Source: Micromonospora kangleipakensis (GTDB lineage: Bacteria; Actinomycetota; Actinomycetes; Mycobacteriales; Micromonosporaceae). From it: a stretch of 64,000 nucleotides of DNA. The DNA is taken from NCBI RefSeq assembly GCF_004217615.1, contig NZ_SHLD01000001.1:4898001-4962000 (forward strand), written 5' to 3'. The position numbers and the translations under genes are program-made. The notes under the pieces were generated by a model that did not search any database, was not told the origin of the DNA, and saw nothing but the letters and a program-made list of their open reading frames with translations. Positions 53,748-61,918 of the stretch are shown here, in pieces. Position 1 is the stretch's first letter; every line of letters begins with the position of its first letter.

Positions 53748-55904
53748 GTGAACCCCCTGACTACCAGCGTGTTTGACCTTCCCGACCACCTCTCCCCCAA
53801 GGCCGACCCGACGCTGATCGCCCGCGACGAGCAGCACTTCGCGGCCATCGCGGAGAGCCTCGAGCAGGTGGACGCCGACCTGTCCGACCTGCTCGACGCC
53901 GCGCGCAAGGCACCCGGCGGCAAGGGCCGGCAGGCGGTGGACCGGGACCAGGAGGTCCGCCGGCTGACCGCTCGCCTGCGACAACTGCGTCGCTTCGGTT
54001 TGGACCTGTGCCTGGGACGCATGGTCAGCGCGGACAACCCCGAGCCGGTGTACATCGGACGACAGGGCCTCACGGACAGCGCGGGTCGTCGGCTGCTGGT
54101 CGACTGGCGCTCCCCGGCGGCTGAGCCGTTCTTCGGAGCGACCCACGCCAACCCGATGGGTCTGGCCAGCCGCCGCCGCTATCGCTGGACCCGCGGCCGG
54201 ATCAGTGACTACTGGGACGAGGTGTTCACGGCGGACGGGTTCGAAGGGCACGCCGCCGCGCTCGACGACCAGTCGGCCTTCATCGCCAGCCTGGGCGGCA
54301 ACCGGTCGAACCGCATGCGGGACGTGCTCGGCACCATCCAGGCCGACCAGGACGCCATCATCCGAGCGGGATCCCGTGGCGCTCTCGTCGTCGACGGCGG
54401 TCCGGGTACGGGGAAGACGGTCGTCGCGCTGCACCGCACCGCCTACCTCCTCTATTCCGACCCTCGCCTCGGTCACCGCCGGGGCGGCGTGCTGTTCGTC
54501 GGTCCGCACCAGCCGTACCTGGCCTACGTCGGCGACGTCCTGCCCAGCCTCGGCGAGGACGACGTGCAGACCTGCACGCTGCGGGACCTCGTCGCCGAGG
54601 GAGCCGCAGCCGCGATCGAGACCGGCCCGGAGGTGGCCCGCCTGAAGTCGTCCGCGGACCTGGTGAAGGCGATCGAGACGGCCGTCCGGTTCTACGAGGA
54701 GCCGCCGACCAAGGGGATGACGGTCACGACCGACTCGTCCGACGTCTGCCTGAGCGCCGACGATTGGGCCGAGGCGTTCGAAGCACGAGAACCCGGTACC
54801 CCGCACAACGAGGCGCGCGACCAGATCTGGGAGGAACTGCTCACGATCCTGGTGGACAAGCACGACGGCGACGAACCGGCCGACCTGGTCCGCATGTCGC
54901 TGCTGCGGAACAAGGATCTGCGCACGGCCTTCAACCGCGCGTGGCCGCTGCTCGAAGCGGCCGACCTCGTCGGAGATCTGTGGTCGGTACCCGCCTATCT
55001 GCGCAAGTGCGCTCCCTGGCTCAGCCCCGACGACGTTCGGACGTTGCAGCGCGCCGACGCCCAGGCCTGGACGGTGTCCGACCTGCCGCTCCTGGACGCG
55101 GCACGGCAGCGGCTCGGCGACCCGGAGGCGTCCCGACGTCAGCGTCGGCACGACGCCGCGGTCGCCGCCGAACGCGAGCGCATGGCCAGGGTCGTCGACG
55201 ACCTGATCGAGGCCGATGTCTATGACGACGGCGAAGGCGTGCTGACGATGCTGCGCGGACAGGACCTGCGGGACGCCTTGGTCGACGAGTCAGGACTGTC
55301 GGGCGCCGACCCGGACCTGCTCGCCGGCCCGTTCGCGCACATCGTCGTGGACGAGGCTCAGGAACTGACCGACGCTGAGTGGCAAATGTTGCTGCTCCGC
55401 TGCCCGTCCCGAAGCTTCACCATCGTCGGGGACCGCGCCCAGGCCAGGCACGGGTTCACGGAGTCGTGGCAGGAACGGCTCGAGCGGATCGGGCTCGACC
55501 GGACAAACCTGGCCTCCCTGAACATCAACTACCGGACGCCGGAAGAGGTCATGGCGGAAGCCGAGCCGGTCATCCGGGCCGTGCTCCCGGACGCCAACGT
55601 GCCGACCTCCATCCGCAGCAGCGACGTCCCCGTCGTACACGGATCTGCTTCTGATCTGAGCTCGATCCTCGACACCTGGCTCGCCGCGCACGCCGACGGG
55701 ATCGCCTGCGTCATCGGCGATCCCACGTTCCGGGCGACGTCCCGCGTCCGGTCGCTGACCCCGGAGCTGTCGAAGGGGCTCGAGTTCGACCTGGTCGTCC
55801 TCATCGACCCAGAGGCATTCGGCACAGGCATCGAAGGAGCGGTCGACCGCTATGTCGCGATGACCCGAGCGACCCAGCAACTCGTCATCCTCACGAGATC
55901 CTGA
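53748..55904 (+). CDS. helR: HelR-type RNA polymerase-recycling helicase
   Basis: A 718-residue UvrD/Rep-like ATPase. GTG 53748 has GGAG 8 nt upstream. The N-terminal part (about 1-100) has an antiparallel helical arm (ARDEQHFAAIAESLEQVDAD). Next come LLVDWRSPAAEPFFGATHAN, Walker A GGPGTGKT (217-224), Walker B HIVVDEAQELTDAEWQML, and motif VI-like YVAMTRATQQLVILT at the very end. HelR binds RNA polymerase through its channels, removes stalled enzyme from DNA and displaces rifamycins. It follows the RAE and the glycosyltransferase relic, the known helR context. Complete, so probably functional. Confidence 0.88.
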   Translation: MNPLTTSVFDLPDHLSPKADPTLIARDEQHFAAIAESLEQVDADLSDLLDAARKAPGGKGRQAVDRDQEVRRLTARLRQLRRFGLDLCLGRMVSADNPEPVYIGRQGLTDSAGRRLLVDWRSPAAEPFFGATHANPMGLASRRRYRWTRGRISDYWDEVFTADGFEGHAAALDDQSAFIASLGGNRSNRMRDVLGTIQADQDAIIRAGSRGALVVDGGPGTGKTVVALHRTAYLLYSDPRLGHRRGGVLFVGPHQPYLAYVGDVLPSLGEDDVQTCTLRDLVAEGAAAAIETGPEVARLKSSADLVKAIETAVRFYEEPPTKGMTVTTDSSDVCLSADDWAEAFEAREPGTPHNEARDQIWEELLTILVDKHDGDEPADLVRMSLLRNKDLRTAFNRAWPLLEAADLVGDLWSVPAYLRKCAPWLSPDDVRTLQRADAQAWTVSDLPLLDAARQRLGDPEASRRQRRHDAAVAAERERMARVVDDLIEADVYDDGEGVLTMLRGQDLRDALVDESGLSGADPDLLAGPFAHIVVDEAQELTDAEWQMLLLRCPSRSFTIVGDRAQARHGFTESWQERLERIGLDRTNLASLNINYRTPEEVMAEAEPVIRAVLPDANVPTSIRSSDVPVVHGSASDLSSILDTWLAAHADGIACVIGDPTFRATSRVRSLTPELSKGLEFDLVVLIDPEAFGTGIEGAVDRYVAMTRATQQLVILTRS

Positions 55905-55944
55905 CTGGGGTTGACCCGCTTTGACGGACCGGGTCGGTGAAGTG

Positions 55945-56042
55945 TCAGGCCACCATACTGCCAGTCGGGCGGGCGGTTGCCTCGTAGGCGGCGGGGCTGA
56001 GGTAACCGAGGGTGCTGCGCGCGGCGCAGAACGCCCTGCGGT
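55945..56042 (-). pseudogene. IS3 transposase C-terminal relic
   Basis: The minus strand encodes STLGYLSPAAYEATARPTGS ending in a stop at 55945, the end of an IS3-type OrfB (HSxLGYLSPxEYE). The adjoining TGACACTTCACCGACCC may be the old terminal repeat. Nothing else of the element is left. Confidence 0.65.
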
Positions 56043-56085
56043 CCGTCCAACGACCCTGGCCGGGGACCGCACCATCGGGTGATGT

Positions 56086-56134
56086 GTAACCGGCGGGTTG
56101 CAGATCGGCCGATGATGTGCAACTGTGGAGTTGC
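56086..56134. promoter_or_regulatory. Two ArsR-type operator copies
   Basis: GTAACCGGCGGGTTGC (56086-56101) and GCAACTGTGGAGTTGC (56119-56134) are both inverted repeats preceded by GATGT, spaced 33 bp apart, directly upstream of the SRPBCC-ArsR operon. The second is a perfect 6-4-6 palindrome. Binding by the operon's own ArsR protein is inferred. Confidence 0.6.
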
Positions 56135-56152
56135 GGATGAAGGGAGACAAAC

Positions 56153-56590
56153 ATGAGTGACCGCATCGAGCGCTCCGTGCTCATCGAGGCACCACTGGAC
56201 CGGGTCTGGGACCTGGTGACCGAGCCCGGGTGGTGGGTGCCGAGCCAGACCCCGGCCCCGATCGACCGGACGCCGGGGGCCATCGCAATCCGCGAATCCG
56301 AGCAGTGGGGCCGATTCCCCGTGCAGTTGGTGAGCTTCGACCCGAAGACCTACGCCGCATTCCGGTGGGCCAGCACCAGCCCGGGAGAGGATCTCACCGG
56401 CGACAACACCACGCTGGTCGAGTTCCACCTGGCCAGCGAGGCCGAGGCCATCAGGGTGACCGTGGTCGAGACCGGGTTCGCCGCCCTGCCCATCCCGGAG
56501 GAGGCGCGCCGCAAGAGTTTCGACGGCAACACCCAGGGCTGGGGCGAGCAGCTGGACAGTCTGCGCGACCGGGCGCAGCAGCCGGGATGA
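56153..56590 (+). CDS. SRPBCC-domain (AHSA1-like) protein
   Basis: A 145-residue protein; ATG 56153 with AGGGAG 6 nt upstream. The SRPBCC/AHSA1 fold is seen in IERSVLIEAPLDRVWDLVTE, FPVQLVSFDPKTYAAFRWAS, LVEFHLASEAEAIRVTVVET and a long C-terminal helix TQGWGEQLDSLRDRAQ. Such proteins bind hydrophobic ligands. It is coupled to the ArsR gene by an ATGA overlap, a very common actinobacterial pair. Confidence 0.9.
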   Translation: MSDRIERSVLIEAPLDRVWDLVTEPGWWVPSQTPAPIDRTPGAIAIRESEQWGRFPVQLVSFDPKTYAAFRWASTSPGEDLTGDNTTLVEFHLASEAEAIRVTVVETGFAALPIPEEARRKSFDGNTQGWGEQLDSLRDRAQQPG

Positions 56591-56907
56591 CCACCGCGGT
56601 CGAGGTCGACCGGGTGTTCGTGGCGCTGGCCGATCCGACCCGGCGGCGGGTGCTCGAGCTGCTCGGGCGCTCGCCGAGCACGGCCAGCGCGCTGGCCCGG
56701 GAGCTGCCGGTGACCCGGCAGGGCATCCTCAAGCACCTCGGCGTGCTGCGCGCCTCCGGCCTCGTGACCGGCGTACGGGCCGGCCGTGAGGTGCGGTTCC
56801 AGGTACGGCCGGAGTCGCTGGTCGCCACCGCGTCGTGGATGACCAGCCTGGCCGCCACCTGGGACGAGCGGCTGGCCCTGCTCAAGCGCCAGGCCGAACA
56901 GTCCTGA
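56587..56907 (+). CDS. ArsR-family regulator
   Basis: A 106-residue winged helix: VDRVFVALADPTRRRVLELL, ALARELPVTRQGILKHLGVL, VTGVRAGREVRFQVRPESL. No metal-site cysteines, so it belongs to the SRPBCC-linked group. Its ATG overlaps the SRPBCC stop. It probably autoregulates the pair through the two operators upstream. Confidence 0.92.
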   Translation: MTTAVEVDRVFVALADPTRRRVLELLGRSPSTASALARELPVTRQGILKHLGVLRASGLVTGVRAGREVRFQVRPESLVATASWMTSLAATWDERLALLKRQAEQS

Positions 56908-56937
56908 TACCGCAACGGCAGGTGATGAGCGACGCTG

Positions 56938-57153
56938 ATCGGGCAGGTACGGGTGGCCGCAGGCGACACCCCGAACGCCGTCGACTGCTGCGAGGGCGCC
57001 CTCGCAGCACTGCGCGCCATGGACGACATCTCCGCCGAGCTCGACCTTCTGGCCGACCATGGCGACATGCTCCTGGCGTCCGCAAGAAGCTCGCGTCGCT
57101 TGAATGAAATGCCTGGTTGCGATGAGGGCGGTGGTGATTCCGCGTACAGTTGA
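56938..57153 (+). pseudogene. TPR-protein fragment
   Basis: A short frame reads GDTPNAVDCCEGALAALRAM DD, resembling one TPR unit of AfsR/SARP-type proteins, and loses similarity on both sides. No start or ribosome-binding site. Confidence 0.35.
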
Positions 57154-57156
57154 CGG

Positions 57157-57705
57157 GTGGCGATCACGACCGGCCGGTTGCGGTTCGGCCCGAACAACGG
57201 GCGGATGCTACTGCGCACCAGCCGCAAGGGTGTCGGCTCGACCGTCGGGCACGACCTGACCATTGAGGTGACCGACTGGTCGGTGGAGCTGGACGTTCCC
57301 GAGACCGGGCCGGTGGACGCCACCGCGACGGCCCGCGTTGAGTTGGGATCCTTGGCCGTGCGGGAGGGCACCGGCGGTGCGCGACCGCTGACCGACAGGG
57401 ACCGGGGCGAGATCGAGAACAACGCCCGGCGCACGCTGGAGGTCGGTCGCCACCCGACGGCCACCTTCGAGTCCAACCGCGTCGTCACCGGCGACGACCA
57501 CGCCACCATCAGCGGAACGCTCACTCTGCACGGGGTCGCCGCTCCCATCGACGTCGAGGTACGCGAGGTGACGCCCGACCGGTACCGCGCCGCCACGGTG
57601 GTGACCCAGTCGGCGTACGGAATCAAGCCGTACTCGGCCTTTCTCGGCGCCCTCAAGGTCCGTGACGACGTCGAGGTGGAGATCGAGGTCGACCTCGGAC
57701 GTTGA
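57157..57705 (+). CDS. YceI-family protein
   Basis: A 182-residue protein from GTG 57157; TACAGT lies 6 nt upstream, suggesting a leaderless mRNA. The YceI lipocalin-like barrel is seen in VGSTVGHDLTIEVTDWSVEL, RGEIENNARRTLEVGRHPTA and ISGTLTLHGVAAPIDVEVRE. There is no signal peptide, unlike proteobacterial YceI, so it is cytoplasmic; members bind isoprenoids or amphiphiles. Complete. Confidence 0.92.
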   Translation: MAITTGRLRFGPNNGRMLLRTSRKGVGSTVGHDLTIEVTDWSVELDVPETGPVDATATARVELGSLAVREGTGGARPLTDRDRGEIENNARRTLEVGRHPTATFESNRVVTGDDHATISGTLTLHGVAAPIDVEVREVTPDRYRAATVVTQSAYGIKPYSAFLGALKVRDDVEVEIEVDLGR

Positions 57706-57725
57706 CCTGGTCCGGACCGGGCCTC

Positions 57726-57890
57726 AGAGGTTGAGCGGCCCCGGGTCGGTAGCCAGCTCCTTGAACCGCTCCCGCCGGGCTGACAGGTCGAGCAGCCCGC
57801 CACCCCGGTCAGCGTCGCGACCCGGGTGCCGTCCGGGCGGGTGTAGTCCTGGTCGATCCGCCGGTGGGTCTGTGCCTGACCCTTGGCGAC
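57726..57890 (-). pseudogene. Unidentified 3' gene fragment
   Basis: The minus strand holds THRRIDQDYTRPDGTRVATL in one frame and, after a shift, LLDLSARRERFKELATDPGP LNL with a stop at 57726. It looks like the end of a protein of unknown family with a frameshift. Confidence 0.35.
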
Positions 57891-57964
57891 GCCTCATCGT
57901 GAGCGAGGAACGACTGTCCGCGCTGGGGGTTTTCATCGTTCCGCCGCAGAGGTACGGTCCCCCG

Positions 57965-58606
57965 ATGCGACATATCGGAACCTTGATAGCCGCGATCGTT
58001 ATCGGTCCCTTGGCCTGGATTCTTCTCGCCATCGGACAGGACCGCTCGGTCCAGGCCTTCACCGCGGCGCAGACCAGCGGTGCCTTCGACACGGGTGACT
58101 ACGTTCGGACCGCGCTGCTGCTGCTGGCGGGCGGGATCCTGCTCGGGCTCATCGCCACCCTGCGATTTTCCCCGTTGGGCGCAGTGCTGACCGGGGTCGT
58201 GTACGCGGGCAGTTATCTCGCCATGCTGCCCCGCCCGACCTGGCTGCTGCACCTCCTCGGCCATAAGGTGACCGTGGCAGGGCTGCACGCCGACCTGGCC
58301 ACGCCGGTGCGGACCGGCACGACGCTGCTGGTCGGTGCCGCGATGCTGGTCGCCGTGCTCAGCCGTCAGCGCTGGCGGCGCTGGCCGCAGCCAGCCGTCG
58401 ACGCGCCCGAAATGAAACCTTCGGACGAATTTACTTCGCTTGCCACTCCGGAGCGCGATCGCCCACTAGGTGCCGAGTGGCTCGGCCCGACCCCGGCAGG
58501 CCAGACCCCGCAGCCCGGCTCGACGGACACCGGACCGCAGCAGACCGGAGTCGGTGCGACGCACTGGGCGAACTCGCTGCGAAGCAACTCTTGGACCCGG
58601 CGATAA
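57965..58606 (+). CDS. Hypothetical membrane protein
   Basis: A 213-residue protein; ATG 57965 has TACGGT 6 nt upstream and no ribosome-binding site (likely leaderless). Four membrane helices: GTLIAAIVIGPLAWILLAIG, ALLLLAGGILLGLIATL, LGAVLTGVVYAGSYLAML and TTLLVGAAMLVAVLS. A cytoplasmic or external 70-residue tail rich in Pro/Thr/Gln follows (GPTPAGQTPQPGSTDTGPQQ). Family unknown, but the pattern is common in actinomycetes. Confidence 0.7.
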   Translation: MRHIGTLIAAIVIGPLAWILLAIGQDRSVQAFTAAQTSGAFDTGDYVRTALLLLAGGILLGLIATLRFSPLGAVLTGVVYAGSYLAMLPRPTWLLHLLGHKVTVAGLHADLATPVRTGTTLLVGAAMLVAVLSRQRWRRWPQPAVDAPEMKPSDEFTSLATPERDRPLGAEWLGPTPAGQTPQPGSTDTGPQQTGVGATHWANSLRSNSWTRR

Positions 58607-58727
58607 TCGGGCCGAACCGCCCCGCCGGCCGGCCCTGACGGACGGCGGGACAACAACGGTCACCGCTCGCCCCCGCAGCACGATCAGCTCTTCTCGATGA
58701 CTGGGATGCGGGTACCGGAGGCGGTCT

Positions 58728-59195
58728 GTGGTTGATCGGCTGGAACTGGCGATCTTGATCGGTCTGCAGGCGTCGGGCAAGACAACGTTCTGCCGCCGCC
58801 TGCTGACCGACAATCATGTGGTGGTCAGCAAGGACGCGTTCCCGAATGCCCGCCATCGCCAGCGCCGTCAGATGCGGCTCGTCAACGAGGCCCTGGCCAC
58901 GAGGCAATGCGTCGTGGTGGACAACACCAATCCCTCACCTCGCGAGTGGCAACCGCTGATCGAGGCTGCCCGCGCCCACGGCGCGATGACGGTCGGGTAC
59001 TGGTTCCCGCCCGATCTGCCTGCGGCGCTCGACCGCAACGCGGCGCGTGAGGATCGAGCCCGGGTGCCGGAGGTTGGGCTGTATGACACGCTCAAGCGGC
59101 TCCGACGCCCTCGACAGGTCGATGGATTCGACCGGCTGTACGAAGTCCGGCTCGACGGCAGGGGCGGGTTCCAGGTCGAACCGATGGAAGGCTGA
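58728..59195 (+). CDS. Polynucleotide-kinase-like P-loop ATPase
   Basis: A 155-residue protein; GTG 58728 with GGAGG 6 nt upstream. P-loop GLQASGKT (12-19), then VVVSKDAFPNARHRQRRQMR and CVVVDNTNPSPREWQPLIEA, which match the AAA_33/T4-Pnkp-like kinase layout (second Asp in VVDNTN; lid arginines in ALDRNAAREDRARVPE). This family phosphorylates 5'-OH ends of RNA or small substrates. Its stop is 5 bp before the Thg1-like gene, so the two are one operon and probably act in one pathway on RNA ends. Confidence 0.85.
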   Translation: MVDRLELAILIGLQASGKTTFCRRLLTDNHVVVSKDAFPNARHRQRRQMRLVNEALATRQCVVVDNTNPSPREWQPLIEAARAHGAMTVGYWFPPDLPAALDRNAAREDRARVPEVGLYDTLKRLRRPRQVDGFDRLYEVRLDGRGGFQVEPMEG

Positions 59196-59200
59196 ACGCC

Positions 59201-59956
59201 GTGAACGCCGAGGAGTTCGAGGCCCGGCAACGGGCCCGGGAGTACTTCCACCCGCTGCGCGTGCTGGCGGGTGCCTGGACTGTGATCAGGGTCGACGGGC
59301 GGGGATTCTCCCGACTCACCGAGCAGCGCTTCGACAAGCCGTTCGACGCACGGTTCTGCGACCTCATGGTGGTCACCGCCCAAGCGCTGCTGGCGGAAGT
59401 GGGTGGCCGCTACGCCTACACCCAGAGCGACGAGATCTCGCTGTTGCTCGATCCGGCCTCCGACCTGTTCGGCCGCAGCGTGGAGAAGCTCGTGTCGATC
59501 TCGGCCGGCATCGCCTCCGCGGCGTTCACCCATGCGGCCAGCGAGTCGGCTCATTTCGACTCCCGCCTCTGGGTCGGAGTCGGCGTTGAGGATGTCGTCG
59601 ACTACTTCTCCTGGCGGCAGTCCGACGCAACTCGCAGCGCGCTCAACGGCTGGTGCTACTGGACGCTACGCAAGGACGGCCAGTCGGCTCGGCAGGCCAG
59701 CCGCACGCTGGAAGGAACCAGTACCGCGGACAAGAACGAGCTGCTGTTCCGCCGCGGTATCAACTTCAACGGCCTTCCTGCCTGGCAGCGGCGGGGCACC
59801 GGGCTGTGGTGGGAAACCCACGAGCACACCGGCTTCGATCCCGTACGCGGCGCCCCCGTCACCACCACCCGCCGCCGTATGAAAACCGAACGCGACCTAC
59901 CGATCAAGGACGCCTACCGGCAGCTCATCACCGCCCTCGCCACCGGCCAGAAATAG
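59201..59956 (+). CDS. Thg1-family 3'-5' nucleotidyltransferase
   Basis: A 251-residue protein from GTG 59201 with GGAAGG 9 nt upstream. Catalytic carboxylates are Asp32 in VIRVDGRGFSRLT and Asp77-Glu78 in YAYTQSDEISLLL; FSWRQSDATRSALNGWCYWT matches the HINNLYN-type substrate region of the family. Thg1 and bacterial Thg1-like proteins add nucleotides to RNA 5' ends. Bacterial forms prefer template-dependent repair of 5'-truncated tRNAs. The kinase upstream could prepare or reset the 5' end. Full length. Confidence 0.9.
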   Translation: MNAEEFEARQRAREYFHPLRVLAGAWTVIRVDGRGFSRLTEQRFDKPFDARFCDLMVVTAQALLAEVGGRYAYTQSDEISLLLDPASDLFGRSVEKLVSISAGIASAAFTHAASESAHFDSRLWVGVGVEDVVDYFSWRQSDATRSALNGWCYWTLRKDGQSARQASRTLEGTSTADKNELLFRRGINFNGLPAWQRRGTGLWWETHEHTGFDPVRGAPVTTTRRRMKTERDLPIKDAYRQLITALATGQK

Positions 59957-59993
59957 ACCCAGTCGGCCCGAGGGGTGACGGCACCTCGCCGTA

Positions 59994-61004
59994 TCAAGGG
60001 GCACCGTCGTGCGCGGTGACGTAGCTGCGGTAGATCTCGGCGCCGACGACAAGGTCCTGCCACGGCATGCCGGTCCCCTTGAACAGCCTGGGTCCACCGG
60101 TGGGTAGCTGCGCGCTGCCGGTCACGACATCGCGCAGCGCGTACAGGTCCTCCTCGCGCACGACGCCGGCAGCCAGGGGAATCACGACGTCACCCGCCTC
60201 GCGTAACGCGCTGGCGCGGGATTCGACGACGACGCTCGCGCGGTTGACGAGCCGGTCGTCGACCTCACGCATGTGCGGGGAGTGTGAACCGATCGCGACG
60301 ACAACGGCGTCCGCCTTGACCAGGCTGCCGTCGAAGAGCGGAGCCGGTGCACTCGTGCAGCAACAGATGATGTCCGCCTGCGCTACCGCCGCTGCGGACG
60401 CGTCGGGACCGGACACCCGTACCGGGACGCCGGTGTCGGCGAGGTGCCCGGCGAGACGGTCGCGGCGTGCGCTGTCGCGTCCCACCAGCGAGACCTCGCT
60501 GATCTCGTACAGGGCAAGGATGGCCTCGGCGTGGCCGCGCGCCTGCGGTCCGGCGCCGAAGATCGTGAGCCGGAGCGGGTCGGCCACCTCGGGCCGGAGG
60601 TGTCGTACGGCGAGCGCGGAGACGGCAGGGGTGCGCAGGTTTGTCAGGGCGACGCCGTCGATGATGGCGGCCGCACGTTGCTCCGGACCTTCGAAGAGGA
60701 TGAAAGCCCCCTGGATGAGCGGTCGTCCGCGGCGGGGATTGTCCGGGGTGCTGGAAAGCAGCTTCACGCCCGAGAAGGCGCCCAGGGTGGACGGCATGAC
60801 GAGCAGTTCCCCGGCCTCGGTGGTCACCCGGGAACGGGGTGTGTCCTGCTCAGGATCGAGGCCGCCGCACAGGGCGGTCTCCAAGGCGTCGACCGCGTCC
60901 CGGATCGGGATCTCCGCGACGTCGTCTCCGGAGATCAGGTGCATCCCGACAAATTGCCGGACAGGAAGGGCAGTGCGAGTGGGATCCTCGTTGACCTCGT
61001 TCAT
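59994..61004 (-). CDS. Ornithine cyclodeaminase/mu-crystallin family protein
   Basis: A 336-residue protein; ATG 61004. The Rossmann motif FGAGPQARGHAEAI lies at about 150-165, preceded by the substrate-binding face LLSSTPDNPRRGRPLIQGAF. The end GTGMPWQDLVVGAEIYR matches ornithine cyclodeaminase, alanine dehydrogenase and N-methyl-amino-acid-type imine reductases of this family. Substrate cannot be chosen. Stands alone. Confidence 0.88.
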   Translation of the reverse strand: MNEVNEDPTRTALPVRQFVGMHLISGDDVAEIPIRDAVDALETALCGGLDPEQDTPRSRVTTEAGELLVMPSTLGAFSGVKLLSSTPDNPRRGRPLIQGAFILFEGPEQRAAAIIDGVALTNLRTPAVSALAVRHLRPEVADPLRLTIFGAGPQARGHAEAILALYEISEVSLVGRDSARRDRLAGHLADTGVPVRVSGPDASAAAVAQADIICCCTSAPAPLFDGSLVKADAVVVAIGSHSPHMREVDDRLVNRASVVVESRASALREAGDVVIPLAAGVVREEDLYALRDVVTGSAQLPTGGPRLFKGTGMPWQDLVVGAEIYRSYVTAHDGAP

Positions 61005-61058
61005 AGCGCCCGACGCTATGTGAAGAACTCGAGAGAGCCGACATTTCCATCCGGTCGA

Positions 61059-61262
61059 TCACGGATCGCATCGGGGGCACGAACCAGGCGGCACCGCTCG
61101 GTGCAGCAGGCCGGGCAGCGGCGCGAGGAAAATGAGTTCCTCCAGGCACACCGCGCACCGCCGTAGGTGGGCTTCGACCTCCTGCCGCTCGAGCGGGCCG
61201 AGGGCGCCGATGAGCAGCGAGGCGACGGAGGTCGTGAACGTGCACGGCGGCTCAGCTGTCAT
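61059..61262 (-). CDS. Short zinc-finger (anti-sigma-like) protein
   Basis: A 67-residue protein whose ATG 61262 lies inside the 3' end of the cytochrome b gene (11-bp overlap). TFTTSVASLLIGALGPLERQ followed by EVEAHLRRCAVCLEELIFLA is a zf-HC2/ZAS domain (H-x3-C-x2-C). The usual membrane helix and periplasmic part are absent; the end LLHRAVPPGSCPRC adds two cysteines. It may be a soluble redox-sensitive anti-sigma factor or a shortened one. Confidence 0.75.
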   Translation of the reverse strand: MTAEPPCTFTTSVASLLIGALGPLERQEVEAHLRRCAVCLEELIFLAPLPGLLHRAVPPGSCPRCDP

Positions 61263-61914
61263 GTTGCACTCCGCGATGCCGATCGAGCCAGCCTGGCCAG
61301 ACCCGCTCAGCGACCCGTAGCGGCAGGCGGCCACCGAGGTGCATGGCTCGGGCCACGCCGCGGTACCCGGGCGGGAGGCCGGCTGCGATGACGATGTGTC
61401 CGATGAGTACCGGCGTGATGAGGTACGTGGCCCAGCGGTGCACCCGCTGCAGCCAGACGAACCAGGGGCCGCCGGTAACCAGTACCAACCCGATGCCGCT
61501 GCCGATCAGGGCCACGAACAGCCCGACCATCAGCAGGTTCGCGGCGCGCTGTCCCGGGTCGAAATGGCCCTCGTGCCGGGCGAACCGGCCGGTCACGAGT
61601 GCGCCCGGCCAGCGGGCGAACCACCTCAGATCCCCGCGGTCGTGGCGCAGCGACTCGCGGACGAACGTGCGGGTTGCCCGTACCCCGAGCGTCACCGCAC
61701 TGGCGGCCAGTGCCGTCAGCACCCAGCCGGCGTACCGGTGCAGGCTGGTGTCGGCGATCCCGGTCAGCCGAGCGGCAACACTGGGCTGCCCCTCCCGCCC
61801 GGCGACCAGCCACCAGCCGGTACCCAGCAGGATCAGCACGGTGAGATAGGTGAGTGCGTGAAACCACCGCGTGGCGCGGGAGTAGCGCCGGACGGTGCCT
61901 GGGTCGCTGGCCAT
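61252..61914 (-). CDS. Cytochrome b/b6-type membrane protein
   Basis: A 220-residue protein; ATG 61914. Four membrane helices with heme-ligand histidines: RYSRATRWFHALTYLTVLIL, TSLHRYAGWVLTALAASAVT, LLMVGLFVALIGSGIGLVLV and RVHRWATYLITPVLIGHIVI. This is the Ni/Fe-hydrogenase/formate-dehydrogenase-like cytochrome b561 fold. It follows a lipoprotein gene after 4 bp and overlaps a zinc-finger gene, all under the symmetric ECF-type promoter at 62371-62448. Confidence 0.88.
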   Translation of the reverse strand: MASDPGTVRRYSRATRWFHALTYLTVLILLGTGWWLVAGREGQPSVAARLTGIADTSLHRYAGWVLTALAASAVTLGVRATRTFVRESLRHDRGDLRWFARWPGALVTGRFARHEGHFDPGQRAANLLMVGLFVALIGSGIGLVLVTGGPWFVWLQRVHRWATYLITPVLIGHIVIAAGLPPGYRGVARAMHLGGRLPLRVAERVWPGWLDRHRGVQHDS

Positions 61915-61918
61915 GCCG

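Noticed and set aside
53247..55151. 634-codon minus-strand frame opposite helR
   Set aside because: Antisense to a full helicase with Walker motifs; no domain in the reverse frame.
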